A stretch of DNA of 64,000 bases from Dickeya fangzhongdai (lineage in GTDB: Bacteria > Pseudomonadota > Gammaproteobacteria > Enterobacterales > Enterobacteriaceae): the NCBI RefSeq assembly GCF_002812485.1, contig NZ_CP025003.1, positions 2,418,001 to 2,482,000 on the forward strand. The letters are read 5' to 3'. The notes below the pieces were generated by a model, which was not told where the DNA came from, searched no databases, and saw only the letters and a list, made by a program, of their open reading frames with translations. Shown in pieces: positions 37,024-48,444 of the stretch (the first letter of the stretch is position 1; each line of letters begins with the position of its first letter). The position numbers and the translations under genes were made by a program.

Positions 37024-39627
37024 ATGGGTAAAGCTCTCGTTATCGTCGAGTCCCCGGCAAAAGCCAAAACGATTAATAAGTACCTTGGCAATGATTACGT
37101 GGTGAAATCCAGCGTGGGGCATGTACGCGACTTGCCGACCAGCGGCTCCGGTTCGGCGAGCAAGAAAAGCGCTGAGGCCAACGGGGAAAAAGCCAAAAAA
37201 GCAGTCAAGAAAGATGAAAAAACCGCGCTGGTCAACCGCATGGGGGTGGATCCCTATCGCGGCTGGCAGGCTCAGTATGAGATTCTGCCCGGCAAGGAAA
37301 AAGTCGTATCGGAACTGAAAACGCTGGCGCAGAACGCCGAGCACGTCTATCTCGCAACCGACCTTGACCGCGAAGGGGAAGCCATTGCCTGGCACCTGCG
37401 GGAAATCATCGGTGGCGACGATACGCGTTTCAGCCGCGTGGTGTTCAACGAGATCACCAAAAACGCTATTCGCCAGGCGTTCGACAATCCGGGCGAACTG
37501 AATATCAACCGTGTCAATGCCCAGCAGGCCCGCCGTTTCATGGACCGCGTGGTGGGTTACATGGTATCGCCGCTGCTGTGGAAAAAAATTGCCCGTGGGC
37601 TGTCCGCCGGTCGCGTACAGTCAGTGGCGGTACGTCTGGTGGTGGAGCGCGAGCGCGAAATCAAAGCGTTTGTGCCGGAAGAATACTGGGAATTGCACGC
37701 CGATTTGCTGGCGAACCCGGAAATCGCGCTGCAGATGCAGGTAACACACCACAACGGCAAACCGTTCCGGCCGGTGAATCAGGCTCAGACGCAAGCGGCG
37801 GTCAGCCTGCTGGAAAAAGCCAGCTATGTAGTGGCCGAGCGGGAAGACAAACCGACCAGCAGCAAACCGGGCGCGCCGTTTATTACTTCTACTCTGCAGC
37901 AGGCCGCCAGTACCCGTCTGGGCTTCGGCGTGAAAAAGACCATGATGATGGCGCAACGGTTGTATGAAGCCGGCCATATCACTTACATGCGTACCGACTC
38001 CACCAACCTGAGTCAGGATGCGCTGGCGATGGCGCGTGATTATATCCATGACGAATTTGGCAAACGCTATCTGCCGGAAGCGCCCAACCTTTACACCAGC
38101 AAGGAAAACTCGCAGGAAGCGCACGAAGCCATTCGTCCTTCCGATGTGAAGGTGCTGGCCGACCAGCTCAAAGACATGGAAGCGGATGCGCAAAAGCTGT
38201 ATCAACTGATTTGGCGGCAGTTTGTGGCCTGTCAGATGATGCCGGCCCAATACGATTCCACCACGCTGGTGGTCAGCGCCGGCGACTATCAGCTGCGTGC
38301 CAAAGGGCGCACTCTGCGCTTCGACGGCTGGACCAAGGTGATGCCGGCGTTGCGTAAGGGCGATGAAGACCGCACGTTGCCGGCCGTCGACGTGGGGCAA
38401 TCCCTGTCGCTGGAAAAACTGTTGCCAAGTCAGCACTTTACCAAACCGCCAGCGCGTTACAGCGAAGCATCGCTGGTCAAGGAGCTGGAAAAGCGCGGTA
38501 TCGGCCGTCCTTCCACGTATGCCGCCATCATCTCCACCATTCAGGATCGTGGTTATGTGCGGGTGGAAAACCGCCGTTTCTACGCCGAGAAGATGGGGGA
38601 GATCGTGACCGATCGGCTGGAAGATAACTTCCGCGAGCTGATGAATTACGATTTTACCGCCCGTATGGAAAATAGCCTCGACCTGGTGGCGAACAGCCAG
38701 GCCGAGTGGAAAGCGGTGCTGGATGAATTCTTCGCCGAATTCAGCAAACAGCTGGAAACCGCCGAGCTGGAGCCGGACGAAGGCGGCATGAAGCCGAACC
38801 AGATGGTGCTGACCAGCATTGATTGCCCGACCTGCGGCCGCAAAATGGGGATCCGTACCGCCAGCACCGGGGTGTTCCTCGGCTGTTCCGGTTACGCGTT
38901 GCCGCCCAAAGAACGCTGCAAAACCACCATCAACCTGATTCCGGAAGCGGAAGTGTTGAATGTGCTGGAAGGCGACGAGGCGGAAACCAATGCGCTGCGC
39001 GCCCGTCGCCGCTGCCCGAAATGCGGCACGGCGATGGACAGCTACCTGATCGACAATCAGCGCAAACTGCATGTGTGCGGCAACAACCCGTCCTGCGATG
39101 GCTATGAGATCGAACAAGGCGAGTTCCGCCTCAAAGGCTATGACGGCCCGGTAGTGGAATGCGAGAAGTGCGGTTCGGAAATGCACCTGAAAATGGGGCG
39201 TTTCGGCAAATATATGGCCTGTACCAACGAAAGCTGCGGCAATACCCGCAAAATTCTGCGTAACGGGGAAGTGGCGCCGCCGAAAGAAGATCCGGTGCCG
39301 TTGCCGGAGCTGCCGTGCGAGAAATCCGACGCCTATTTTGTGCTGCGCGATGGCGCAGCGGGCGTGTTCCTGGCGGCCAATACCTTCCCGAAATCGCGGG
39401 AAACCCGCGCGCCGCTGGTGGAAGAACTGGTGCGTTTCCGCGATCGCCTGCCAGAGAAATTACGCTATCTGGCCGAGGCGCCGGTGGTCGATCCGGAAGG
39501 CAACAAAACGCTGGTGCGGTTCAGCCGCAAAACCAAACAGCAGTATGTTTCCTCTGAAAAAGAGGGCAAAGCTACCGGATGGTCGGCATTTTATGTGGAC
39601 GGCAAATGGGTGGAAAGCAGCCGCTAA
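37024..39627 (+). CDS. topA: DNA topoisomerase I
   Basis: Type IA topoisomerase that relaxes negative supercoils. The 867 residues match E. coli TopA (865). An N-terminal Toprim domain starts [16 protein letters not shown] with the catalytic Glu and DLDREGEAI. The active-site Tyr is in [13 protein letters not shown] (near residue 320). Three C-terminal four-cysteine zinc ribbons begin CPTCGRKMG (about 600), CPKCGTAMD (about 662) and CEKCGSEMH (about 711). The ribosome-binding site is a modest TAGGT. A strong terminator follows. Confidence 0.98.
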   Translation: MGKALVIVESPAKAKTINKYLGNDYVVKSSVGHVRDLPTSGSGSASKKSAEANGEKAKKAVKKDEKTALVNRMGVDPYRGWQAQYEILPGKEKVVSELKTLAQNAEHVYLATDLDREGEAIAWHLREIIGGDDTRFSRVVFNEITKNAIRQAFDNPGELNINRVNAQQARRFMDRVVGYMVSPLLWKKIARGLSAGRVQSVAVRLVVEREREIKAFVPEEYWELHADLLANPEIALQMQVTHHNGKPFRPVNQAQTQAAVSLLEKASYVVAEREDKPTSSKPGAPFITSTLQQAASTRLGFGVKKTMMMAQRLYEAGHITYMRTDSTNLSQDALAMARDYIHDEFGKRYLPEAPNLYTSKENSQEAHEAIRPSDVKVLADQLKDMEADAQKLYQLIWRQFVACQMMPAQYDSTTLVVSAGDYQLRAKGRTLRFDGWTKVMPALRKGDEDRTLPAVDVGQSLSLEKLLPSQHFTKPPARYSEASLVKELEKRGIGRPSTYAAIISTIQDRGYVRVENRRFYAEKMGEIVTDRLEDNFRELMNYDFTARMENSLDLVANSQAEWKAVLDEFFAEFSKQLETAELEPDEGGMKPNQMVLTSIDCPTCGRKMGIRTASTGVFLGCSGYALPPKERCKTTINLIPEAEVLNVLEGDEAETNALRARRRCPKCGTAMDSYLIDNQRKLHVCGNNPSCDGYEIEQGEFRLKGYDGPVVECEKCGSEMHLKMGRFGKYMACTNESCGNTRKILRNGEVAPPKEDPVPLPELPCEKSDAYFVLRDGAAGVFLAANTFPKSRETRAPLVEELVRFRDRLPEKLRYLAEAPVVDPEGNKTLVRFSRKTKQQYVSSEKEGKATGWSAFYVDGKWVESSR

Positions 39628-40938
<1,311 letters not shown>

Positions 40939-40970
40939 TCAATCCATTTCACTGTGCGACATGATGCAAC

Positions 40971-40994
40971 AAGGGCAGGTGAAAACCTGCCCTT
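40971..40994. terminator. Hairpin between cysB and nth
   Basis: Perfect 10-bp stem AAGGGCAGGT / ACCTGCCCTT with a GAAA tetraloop, between convergent cysB and nth. A U-tract is weak on both sides (GTCATT; TTGTTGCATC on the other strand). Confidence 0.75.
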
Positions 40995-41021
40995 GTCATT
41001 ACGGAATAACAGCGTCGTCGG

Positions 41022-41657
41022 TCAGATATCGACCTTTTCCTTATATTCGCACAAGTCCTCTATCAGGCAGGCGCCGCAGCGCGGCTTGCGGGCGACGCAG
41101 GTATAACGGCCGTGCAGGATCAGCCAGTGGTGACAGTCGACCTTGAATTCCGCCGGGACGTATTTCAGCAATTTTTCTTCCACCTGCTCGACGGTTTTGC
41201 CCGGTGCAAAGCGGGTACGATTGCAAACGCGGAAGATATGGGTATCCACCGCGATGGTTGGCCAGCCAAAGGCGGTGTTCAGCACCACGTTGGCGGTTTT
41301 ACGCCCGACGCCGGGCAGGGCTTCCAGCGCGGCGCGATCTTCCGGCACCTGGCCCTGATGTTTATCCAGCAAAATGCGGCAGGTTTTAATGATGTTTTCA
41401 GCCTTGCTGTTGAACAGCCCGATGGTCTTGATATACGACTTCACGCCGTCCACGCCTAAATCCAGCATCGCCTGCGGCGTATTCGCCACCGGATAGAGCT
41501 TTTCCGTGGCTTTGTTAACGCTGACGTCGGTGGCCTGCGCGGACAGCAGCACCGAAATGAGCAGTTCAAACGGCGAGTTGAATTTCAGTTCGGTGGTTGG
41601 ATGCGGGTTGTTTTCTCGCAGGCGGCTAAGAATGGCAATCCGTTTCTCTTTGTTCAT
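41022..41657 (-). CDS. nth: Endonuclease III (DNA glycosylase/AP lyase)
   Basis: Removes oxidised pyrimidines and cuts the abasic site in base-excision repair. 211 residues, equal to E. coli. The helix-hairpin-helix LPGVGRKTANVVL carries catalytic Lys120, Asp138 is in VDTHIFRVCNR, and a C-terminal 4Fe-4S cluster has Cys-X6-Cys-X2-Cys-X5-Cys (CVARKPRCGACLIEDLC). Its start lies one base after the rsxE stop, so it is the last gene of the rsx transcript. Confidence 0.98.
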   Translation of the reverse strand: MNKEKRIAILSRLRENNPHPTTELKFNSPFELLISVLLSAQATDVSVNKATEKLYPVANTPQAMLDLGVDGVKSYIKTIGLFNSKAENIIKTCRILLDKHQGQVPEDRAALEALPGVGRKTANVVLNTAFGWPTIAVDTHIFRVCNRTRFAPGKTVEQVEEKLLKYVPAEFKVDCHHWLILHGRYTCVARKPRCGACLIEDLCEYKEKVDI

Positions 41658-41658
41658 A

Positions 41659-42351
41659 TTATTCCGTCAGCGTAGATGAGCTAAGAGGCGACAGCCGCAC
41701 CGTACGGGCACGGCGCTGTTTGCGTTTTTCATCGATAATATATTTGGCGGCCAGCATCATTCCCAGTCCGATAAAGGCGCCGGGCGGCAAAATCATCAGC
41801 AGGAACGGCGAGTCCATATGCACGACCTCGACCCGTAACACCCGAGCCCAACTGCCCAGCAGTAGGTCGGCGCCGTCAAACAGGGTGCCATTGCCGAGGA
41901 TCTCTCTTATCGCGCCCAGCACAAACAGCGCGCTGGTGGCGCCCAGCCCCATGAACAGGCCGTCCAATGCCGACAGCATCACCGTATTTTTCGACGCGAA
42001 GGCTTCCGCGCGCCCAATCACGATACAGTTGGTGACGATCAGCGGGATAAAAATCCCCAGCGACTGATACAGACCGTAGGCGTAAGCGTTGATCAGCATC
42101 TGCACGATGGTGACCACCGAGGCAATCAGCAAGACGTAAATCGGAATACGAATTTCGTCCGGCACCCAACGGCGCAGCGCGGAAACGGCAATATTGGTGC
42201 ATGTCAGCACCAGCGTGGTGGCGAGCCCCAGTCCGAGCGCGTTGGTGGCGGTGGAGGTCACCGCCAGCAGCGGGCACAGCCCCAGCAGTTGCACCAGTGC
42301 CGAGTTGTTTTTCCACAGTCCCTGCAGGGCCAGTTCTTTGGTCTGGTTCAT
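41659..42351 (-). CDS. rsxE: Rsx/Rnf electron transport subunit E
   Basis: Polytopic inner-membrane subunit, 230 residues with about six spans. The segments [20 protein letters not shown] and [18 protein letters not shown] are the NqrD/RnfE signature and carry a cysteine that holds an intramembrane iron-sulfur site with RsxA. In E. coli the complex reduces SoxR and keeps the superoxide response off. The ATG overlaps the rsxG stop (ATGA). Confidence 0.97.
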   Translation of the reverse strand: MNQTKELALQGLWKNNSALVQLLGLCPLLAVTSTATNALGLGLATTLVLTCTNIAVSALRRWVPDEIRIPIYVLLIASVVTIVQMLINAYAYGLYQSLGIFIPLIVTNCIVIGRAEAFASKNTVMLSALDGLFMGLGATSALFVLGAIREILGNGTLFDGADLLLGSWARVLRVEVVHMDSPFLLMILPPGAFIGLGMMLAAKYIIDEKRKQRRARTVRLSPLSSSTLTE

Positions 42352-42980
42352 GGTTTATCTCCACATGGCGTCAGGGTGGACAGTCGCGGCGGCAAGGTTT
42401 GTAAAAACAGGGCGCCGCGTTTCACCGCATTGACCACCGCGCGCGGGGTAATGGTGGCGCCGGTAAACTGATCAAACTGGCCGCCGTCTTTTTTCACCGC
42501 CCAGCGGCTATCTTGTGAATCTGTAACGGCCTGGCCGGTAAAACGCGTTATCCAGTCGGAAATACGGATATCTATCTTGTCGCCCAGCCCCGGTGTCTCA
42601 TGATGCTCGGTGACCCGTGTGCCCAGCACGGTACCATGAAAGTCTGCGCCAATCAGCAGATGGATCGCGCCGGAATAACCGTCAGGCGCGGTACTTTCCA
42701 GCGCGGCGGCGACCGGTGCGCCGTCATGGCGAGCAATGTAGACACGGTGTGGCGAAGCGGAGCCCAGCGCCGGGTCGCTCACCAGATAGCACTCGCTGAG
42801 CAGATCGTTGTTATAGCGATCGACAGGGATCACCTGGTCCAGCAGCGCGCGCTGCTGTGCGATAACCTGCTGCGAAATGGTTTTTTCGGTCAGGGAGTTA
42901 ACCAGTGCGGTCAACCCGGTGGTAAAGGCGGCAAACAGAGCCAGCGTGGTGGCATGGCGGCGCATAGTGGTCAGCAGCAT
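42348..42980 (-). CDS. rsxG: Rsx/Rnf electron transport subunit G
   Basis: 210-residue subunit with one N-terminal membrane anchor (about 8-28) and a periplasmic FMN-binding domain. The covalent FMN threonine is in [18 protein letters not shown] near residue 175. The [12 protein letters not shown] motif is conserved. Its stop overlaps rsxE by 4 bp, and it follows rsxD by 9 bp. Confidence 0.97.
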   Translation of the reverse strand: MLLTTMRRHATTLALFAAFTTGLTALVNSLTEKTISQQVIAQQRALLDQVIPVDRYNNDLLSECYLVSDPALGSASPHRVYIARHDGAPVAAALESTAPDGYSGAIHLLIGADFHGTVLGTRVTEHHETPGLGDKIDIRISDWITRFTGQAVTDSQDSRWAVKKDGGQFDQFTGATITPRAVVNAVKRGALFLQTLPPRLSTLTPCGDKP

Positions 42981-42989
42981 AATCCGTCC

Positions 42990-44042
42990 TTAGCGATGGC
43001 CATAAGCGCGTGGTTTAGTGAAATAGTCGATCAACGGCACGGTAATGTTGGCCAACAGCACGGCGAAAGCCACGCCATCAGGGTAACCGCCGTAGGTGCG
43101 GATGGTCCATACCAGTACGCCGATCAACGCGCCGAAAATCAGGCGACCTCTGGGCGTGGTGGAGGCGGTAACCGGGTCGGTGGCGATAAAGAACGCGCCC
43201 AGCATGGTCGCGCCGGAAAACAGGTGCAGCAGCGGCGGGGCGCTGACGTCCGGATGCAGGTACCAACCCGCCAGCGCGCATACGGACAACGCGAGCAGGA
43301 AACTGAACGGAATCTGCCAGTGAATGACCCGCAGCAACAGCATAAACAGGCCGCCGGCCAGAAAAGCCAGATTAATCCATTGCCAGCCCAGCCCGGCCAG
43401 CACGCCGCCAAATAACGGCTGATGCAGCAACGCTTCGGGTTGATGACCGCTGCGCAAGCCGGTTTTGAATGCGTCCAGCGGCGTGGCCTGACTGACGCCA
43501 TCCACCCCCTGAATCAGCTGCTGGATAGTCTGACCCGCCGTTCCGTGACCGGTGAAGATCGCCGTCAGCGCATCCATGAACCCGACCGGCGATGCCTGCA
43601 GCCCGTCCGGCGGCAACCAACTGGTCATCTGCACCGGGAAGGAAATCAGCAGCACCACGTAGCCGATCATTGCCGGATTGAACGGGTTTTGCCCCAGTCC
43701 GCCGTACAGCTGCTTGGCGATAATAATGGCGAAGAGGGTGGCCAACACCACCATCCACCAGGGCGTAAACGGCGGCAGGCTGATGGCCAGCAGAACTGCC
43801 GTCAACAGCGCGGAACTGTCCTGCAGCGTTTCCAGCACCGGTCGTTTTCGCAATGACAATATCGCCGCTTCGGTAAAGAGCGCGATGATGCTGGCCAGCG
43901 CCAGCTGGATCAGGTTGCCGTAACCGAAAAACCAGGCTTGCGCCGCGATGCCGGGCACACAGGCGGCCAGAACCCAGCGCATCATATTGCGGGTGGACTG
44001 GCGGTTATGGGTAAACGGTGAGGGTGCGATTCTGAAAGCCAT
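42990..44042 (-). CDS. rsxD: Rsx/Rnf electron transport subunit D
   Basis: 350-residue polytopic NqrB/RnfD-family protein with about nine spans. The FMN-attachment motif [15 protein letters not shown] (near residue 187 in E. coli numbering) and the [19 protein letters not shown] segment are intact. The ATG begins directly after the rsxC stop codon (zero spacing), indicating tight coupling. Confidence 0.97.
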   Translation of the reverse strand: MAFRIAPSPFTHNRQSTRNMMRWVLAACVPGIAAQAWFFGYGNLIQLALASIIALFTEAAILSLRKRPVLETLQDSSALLTAVLLAISLPPFTPWWMVVLATLFAIIIAKQLYGGLGQNPFNPAMIGYVVLLISFPVQMTSWLPPDGLQASPVGFMDALTAIFTGHGTAGQTIQQLIQGVDGVSQATPLDAFKTGLRSGHQPEALLHQPLFGGVLAGLGWQWINLAFLAGGLFMLLLRVIHWQIPFSFLLALSVCALAGWYLHPDVSAPPLLHLFSGATMLGAFFIATDPVTASTTPRGRLIFGALIGVLVWTIRTYGGYPDGVAFAVLLANITVPLIDYFTKPRAYGHR

Positions 44043-46268
44043 TTAGTCCTCTTGCGACGCCTGCGATGCGGCGGCCTTGCGTGCTCTAACCCGGGCGATG
44101 GCAGCGGCGACGGCGGCTTTACGCGGGTCGATAATCTCGGTTGGGGCGGCGTCAGCCGGTGTGGCCGGGAACGCGCTCTCCAGTGCTTCCACTGTGGTTG
44201 ATACCGATGCATGGGGTGACAATGTCACGTCTTCTGCGGTACCAGACTGCACAGCCTTACGGGCTTTAACCCGGGCGATGGCAGCGGCGACGGCGGCTTT
44301 ACGCGGGTCGATAATCTCGGTTGGGGCGGCATCAGCCGGTGTGGCCGGGAGCGCGCTTTCCAGCGCTTCCACTGTGGTTGATGCCGGCGCATGGGGTGAC
44401 AATGTCACGTCTTCTGCGGTACCAGACTGCACAGCCTTACGGGCTTTAACCCGGGCAATCGCCGCTTCAACCGCCGCTTTGCGTGGGTCTAACGCCGCAA
44501 GCTCTTCGGTTCCGGCAACCGAATCGACTTCGGTAACAGACGATGGCGCGTGCGCCTCGGCCTGTCTGGCTTTGACGCGGGCGATCGCCGCCGCGATGGC
44601 GGCTTTCGGCGCGTCGTCTTCCGCTGTGTTCAGCGTTTTTTCCGCCTGATGTTCGCGCGCCTGCGCCTTGCGGGCTTCGCGGGCGGCAATCACGGCACTG
44701 TTATCCGGCTGCTGGCCCGGTTCAATGCGGATTTCGGCCTGAACGGCCGTCGCCTGTTTGGTACGCACTCTTTCCAGCGCCGCCATCACCGCATCTTTGT
44801 CGGCGGCTGCCACGCTGGCGGCGGCCTGTTTATGGCGTAGCTCGCGCGCCTGTTTTTCCCGCTCCAGACGGACCTGACGCGCATCAAAGCGCGCTTTGGC
44901 TTCTATTGCCTTGCGGGATTCTTGATCCAGCGCCTGAATCTCGGCTTTTTCCTGACGGTAATACTGCACCAGCGGGATATTGCTCGGACAAACGTACGCG
45001 CAGGCGCCGCATTCGATACAGTCAAACAGATGATGCTGGCGCGCCTTCTCGTGCTCTTGTCCCCGGCTAAACCAGTAAAGCTGCTGCGGTAGCAGCCCGG
45101 CCGGGCAGGCATCGGCGCATTTGCCGCAACGGATGCAGGCCTGTTCCTCTTCCTGCGCCTGAATCTCATCGCGGGCGGGGGCCAGAATGCAGTTACTGGT
45201 CTTGATGATCGGTACGTCCAGCGCAGGCAGGGTGAACCCCATCAGCGGCCCGCCCATGACCACCATCGGCTGAGTGGTGGTGACATGGTAGCCGGCGTGG
45301 CGCAGCAGATGACGCACTGGCGTGCCCAACCGCGCCCAGACGTTGCCCGGCTGGCGCAAGGCATCGCCGGTCAGGGTGACGACCCGCTCGGTCAGCGGCT
45401 CGCCGTTAATGACCGAACGTTTGATGGCGTACGCGGTGCCGACGTTTTGCATCAATACGCCGATAGACGCTGAATGCTTGCCGAAGGGCACTTCTTTGCC
45501 GGTCAGGATCTTGGTTAACTGCTTGGCGCCGCCGGATGGGTATTTCGTGGGGATGACCCGCATCTGGATACGAGGGTAATCCACCAACGCGTAACGCAGC
45601 GCCGCGATGGCTTCCGGCTTGTTGTCTTCAATGCCCAGCAGGATACGTTGCGGTTGCAGCAGATGGTCGAGGATGTCGATCCCTTGCGCGATCTCCTGCG
45701 CACACTCCTGCATCAGACGATCGTCGGCGGTAATATAGGGTTCGCACTCGGCAGCGTTGATAATCAGGGTGTCGATGCCGCGCAGACCGCCCTGCAGTTT
45801 AGCGGCGGTGGGAAAGCCGGCGCCGCCCAGCCCGGCGATACCGGCCTGATGCAGATGCTCAACCAGTTCGGACGGCGTTGCCTGACGGTAATCGGCGAAG
45901 GAGCGGCGTTCGCACCAGCGGTCCTGACCGTCGGGAATGATAATGATGCTGAGCTCGGTCAGCCCGGAAGGGTGATTGCTCATATGCTGGCGGATGGCGT
46001 GCACCGTCCCGGAGGTCGGCGCGTGCACCGGCAGCATCCGGCCGGTACCGCGTGTCAGCGGCTGTCCCCGCAGCACCGGATCGCCGGCTTTGACGCACAG
46101 GTCGCCTTCCGGCCCGAGGTGCTGCTTGAGCGGGATAATCAAATAGTCAGGCATAGGAACCTGCCGCAGCGGTACCTGACTGGATTGGGTTTTCATTTCC
46201 GGGGGATGAATTCCGCCTGAAAAATCCCAGATTCTGTCTTTTCTGAAGGCGGCGAACAGCTTAAACAT
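44043..46268 (-). CDS. rsxC: Rsx/Rnf electron transport subunit C, repeat-rich C-terminus
   Basis: Peripheral NADH-oxidising-type subunit with FMN and two 4Fe-4S clusters. 741 residues, as in E. coli (740). The N-terminal part has [12 protein letters not shown] and the nucleotide region; the ferredoxin part has [12 protein letters not shown] (near 375) and [12 protein letters not shown] (near 415). The C-terminal 300 residues are Ala/Lys/Glu-rich helices repeating [20 protein letters not shown]. At the DNA level the last part is a near-perfect 180-bp tandem repeat. It overlaps rsxB by 8 bp and abuts rsxD. Confidence 0.97.
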   Translation of the reverse strand: MFKLFAAFRKDRIWDFSGGIHPPEMKTQSSQVPLRQVPMPDYLIIPLKQHLGPEGDLCVKAGDPVLRGQPLTRGTGRMLPVHAPTSGTVHAIRQHMSNHPSGLTELSIIIIPDGQDRWCERRSFADYRQATPSELVEHLHQAGIAGLGGAGFPTAAKLQGGLRGIDTLIINAAECEPYITADDRLMQECAQEIAQGIDILDHLLQPQRILLGIEDNKPEAIAALRYALVDYPRIQMRVIPTKYPSGGAKQLTKILTGKEVPFGKHSASIGVLMQNVGTAYAIKRSVINGEPLTERVVTLTGDALRQPGNVWARLGTPVRHLLRHAGYHVTTTQPMVVMGGPLMGFTLPALDVPIIKTSNCILAPARDEIQAQEEEQACIRCGKCADACPAGLLPQQLYWFSRGQEHEKARQHHLFDCIECGACAYVCPSNIPLVQYYRQEKAEIQALDQESRKAIEAKARFDARQVRLEREKQARELRHKQAAASVAAADKDAVMAALERVRTKQATAVQAEIRIEPGQQPDNSAVIAAREARKAQAREHQAEKTLNTAEDDAPKAAIAAAIARVKARQAEAHAPSSVTEVDSVAGTEELAALDPRKAAVEAAIARVKARKAVQSGTAEDVTLSPHAPASTTVEALESALPATPADAAPTEIIDPRKAAVAAAIARVKARKAVQSGTAEDVTLSPHASVSTTVEALESAFPATPADAAPTEIIDPRKAAVAAAIARVRARKAAASQASQED
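44091..44450. repeat. Two 180-bp tandem repeats in rsxC
   Basis: 44091-44270 and 44271-44450 are direct copies with only scattered differences, and a third partial copy follows. The unit equals 60 codons, so unit gain or loss keeps the reading frame. Each unit encodes an [12 protein letters not shown] helix and a [12 protein letters not shown] linker. Confidence 0.92.
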
Positions 46269-46851
46269 GATTTTCGATCACACGGTTTTCCGCCTGGATA
46301 ACGCGCACCGGAATGGCGTCGAGATTCCATTTCCAACTGGCGGTTGTCGGGGCTAAAGGTCTTAATTCGATACAATCCGTTGGGCAGGGCGGCACGCACA
46401 GGTTGCAGCCGGTACACAGATCGCGGATGACGGTATGGACGGCGCGGGTGGTGCCGACAATCGCGTCCACCGGGCAGGCCTGGATGCATTTGGTGCAGCC
46501 GATACAGTTGTTTTCGTCGACCCAGGCGACCAGCGGTTCCGGTTTTTGCGGCGCCTCGGCGTCAAGCGGCTGCGGATCGACATTCAGCCGCTCCGCCAGC
46601 TTCAGCATCAGCGGTTCGCCGCCCGGCACGCATTTGTTGATTTGTTCGTTGTTGAGGGCGATCGCCTCGGCGTAGGGGCGGCAGCCGGGATAACCGCACT
46701 GGCCGCACTGGCTTTGCGGCAGCATGGCGTCCAGTTGCTCAACCACCGGGTCTTCTTCCACCTGAAAGCGGCGCGAGGCAAAGCCCAGGACTAACCCGAA
46801 CACCAGCGCCAGCGCGCTGAGCGCTGCTATGGCTATCCAGATTGTGATCAT
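46261..46851 (-). CDS. rsxB: Rsx/Rnf electron transport subunit B (ferredoxin)
   Basis: 196-residue electron carrier subunit. One N-terminal membrane helix (about 3-23), a four-Cys Fe-S domain [15 protein letters not shown], and a dicluster ferredoxin with [12 protein letters not shown] and [15 protein letters not shown]. The ATG overlaps the rsxA stop by one base (TGATG); a TTG one codon earlier is not needed. The end overlaps rsxC. Confidence 0.97.
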   Translation of the reverse strand: MITIWIAIAALSALALVFGLVLGFASRRFQVEEDPVVEQLDAMLPQSQCGQCGYPGCRPYAEAIALNNEQINKCVPGGEPLMLKLAERLNVDPQPLDAEAPQKPEPLVAWVDENNCIGCTKCIQACPVDAIVGTTRAVHTVIRDLCTGCNLCVPPCPTDCIELRPLAPTTASWKWNLDAIPVRVIQAENRVIENHV

Positions 46852-47432
46852 CAAAGTTTCACCAGCCCGGTAAAGCCCATAAAGGCCAGCGACATCAGGC
46901 CGGCCGTTACCAGGGCGATAGACGATCCGCGGAACGGCGCGGGCACATCGGCTACGGCAAGGCGTTCGCGCAGCGCGGCAAACAGCACTAATACCAGCGA
47001 AAAGCCGGCGGCGGCGCTGAAACCATAGATGGTTGATTGCAGAAAGTTGTGCGATTGATTCACGCTAAGCAACGCGACGCCGAGAACGGCGCAGTTGGTG
47101 GTGATCAGCGGCAGAAAGATGCCCAGTAAACGGTAGAGCGCCGGGCTGGTTTTCCGCACCGCCAGTTCGGTGAATTGCACCACAACGGCAAAAACCAGGA
47201 TAAAGGCCAGCGTGCGTAGGTAGAGCAGGTTTAACGGCAGCAGCACATAGGTGTTGACCAGCCAGGAGAACACCGACCCTATCGTCATCACAAATGTCGT
47301 GGCAAACCCCATGCCGATGGCGGCTTCCAGCTTTTTGGACACGCCCATGAACGGGCATAAGCCCAGGAATTTCACCAGTACGAAATTGTTGACCAGAAGC
47401 GTGCCAACAAACAGCAAGACATATTCGCTCAT
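46851..47432 (-). CDS. rsxA: Rsx/Rnf electron transport subunit A
   Basis: 193-residue polytopic subunit, equal to E. coli RsxA, with six spans. [23 protein letters not shown] and [17 protein letters not shown] carry the paired cysteines of the intramembrane iron-sulfur site shared with RsxE. The frame is open 30 codons further, but the ATG at 47432 gives the family start [13 protein letters not shown]. First gene of rsxABCDGE-nth. Confidence 0.97.
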   Translation of the reverse strand: MSEYVLLFVGTLLVNNFVLVKFLGLCPFMGVSKKLEAAIGMGFATTFVMTIGSVFSWLVNTYVLLPLNLLYLRTLAFILVFAVVVQFTELAVRKTSPALYRLLGIFLPLITTNCAVLGVALLSVNQSHNFLQSTIYGFSAAAGFSLVLVLFAALRERLAVADVPAPFRGSSIALVTAGLMSLAFMGFTGLVKL

Positions 47433-47658
47433 TACAGTGCCTACAAAATAAAACCGGCGTATTATCGGGCATTGTCCGGCATTCGGCAACTTACCCTCTG
47501 TGGGGATATTAGGCAATCGCACTCATCGGGCGCGATAAAGGTAAGAAAAAAGGTAAGAAAATACGTGCGGGAAAATGCGGGTGGGAATAGCGTGCGGCGG
47601 CGGCACGCGCATCCATGCTAACCCCTCAGACCACCTATGCCATCAATCACCTGCCCCA

Positions 47659-47874
47659 TTAAATCACAAAGTGCCAGACGGATTTCGGTACTTGCCCGAT
47701 GTCAAACAGTTTTCCGCCAGCGGCTAATTCGGCCCGGCGATGATCGGCAGCCCGATACATATTGATAATGTCGTGATTGTCAGTCAGAGAATAATTCAAA
47801 TGATCAAACAACTTCTCAAGACTTTCCAATGTACTCACTTTTCTGAATTTCAATAAATATTCGTAAACACTCAT
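47659..47874 (-). CDS. cnu: Cnu (YdgT), Hha-family H-NS co-factor
   Basis: 71-residue protein almost identical to E. coli YdgT/Cnu (71): [20 protein letters not shown], the [13 protein letters not shown] helix and [12 protein letters not shown]. The family binds H-NS or StpA and helps silence xenogeneic, AT-rich genes; Cnu was also found to bind a site in oriC. It is upstream of rsxA on the same strand as in E. coli, but the intervening gene ydgK is missing (226-bp gap). Confidence 0.96.
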   Translation of the reverse strand: MSVYEYLLKFRKVSTLESLEKLFDHLNYSLTDNHDIINMYRAADHRRAELAAGGKLFDIGQVPKSVWHFVI

Positions 47875-48300
47875 TTGCGTAAAATAATCAAATAGAGTTT
47901 AAAGGGAATTCAGTATATTCGCCTCGGGGATTCTGTCCAGTACTGAATTCAAAAACGCAGCTTATGATAGGCAGTCGTAATAAAAAAGCATAAATCTACT
48001 TCATTTCTTACCGATGCCGAACATCGTGGCTTTATCATTGATTTAATTAACGTATCCTACTAATTACAGGGCGCTGAAAAATACAGCAGCGGAAAAGGCT
48101 GGAATATGGCGGTTAACATTTTATTCATCTTATGATGTTTTTTGCGCAACCCACTCGATCTATGTCACATTTTTGGGCTTCGTTATTATTATTTTACGTG
48201 TTTATGGAAACCTTTTGTTTCATTTAAATACGGTGATATTCACGCGTAATAATGACAATTTTTATTTTATTATTCGGAATATCACGTATTGTCAGGTTGG

Positions 48301-48344
48301 ATGTACAGCGACGGATTGTACAGAGACAGATTGTACAGCGACGG
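48301..48344. repeat. 15-bp tandem repeat, three units
   Basis: ATGTACAGCGACGG (48301-48314, one base short), ATTGTACAGAGACAG (48315-48329) and ATTGTACAGCGACGG (48330-48344) are consecutive. A degenerate continuation (ATGCTGAACAGACATG) follows. It sits about 100 bp downstream of the araA stop. Confidence 0.85.
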
Positions 48345-48380
48345 ATGCTGAACAGACATGAATGCAATAACCGAAATCGC

Positions 48381-48410
48381 CGCCTGCCGGCATCAGGGCG
48401 CCGGCAGGCG
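48381..48410 (-). terminator. Hairpin downstream of araA
   Basis: Perfect 11-bp stem CGCCTGCCGGC / GCCGGCAGGCG with an 8-base loop, 35 bp past the araA stop. The minus-strand tail (GCGATTTCGG) has only three T, so it is a plausible but weak terminator of araBA. Confidence 0.6.
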
Positions 48411-48444
48411 TTGTCACGATAGGCAAGTTAACGGATAGCCGGTA

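Larger units (their letters stand above)
47875..48444. other. AT-rich cnu-araA intergenic region
   Basis: About 570 bp, AT-rich from 47940 to 48300, ending in a 15-bp minisatellite. In E. coli the small membrane-protein gene blr lies next to cnu; I looked for a Blr-like frame and found none. A 31-codon hydrophobic frame at 48132-48227 has no ribosome-binding site and is not called. Confidence 0.55.

Noticed and set aside
44077..44649. 190-codon plus-strand Ala/Ser-rich frame with repeats
   Set aside because: It is the antisense of the rsxC repeat region; the repeats are explained by RsxC.
48132..48227. 31-codon hydrophobic frame that might be a blr-like membrane peptide
   Set aside because: No ribosome-binding site and no similarity to Blr; the hydrophobicity follows from T-rich DNA.
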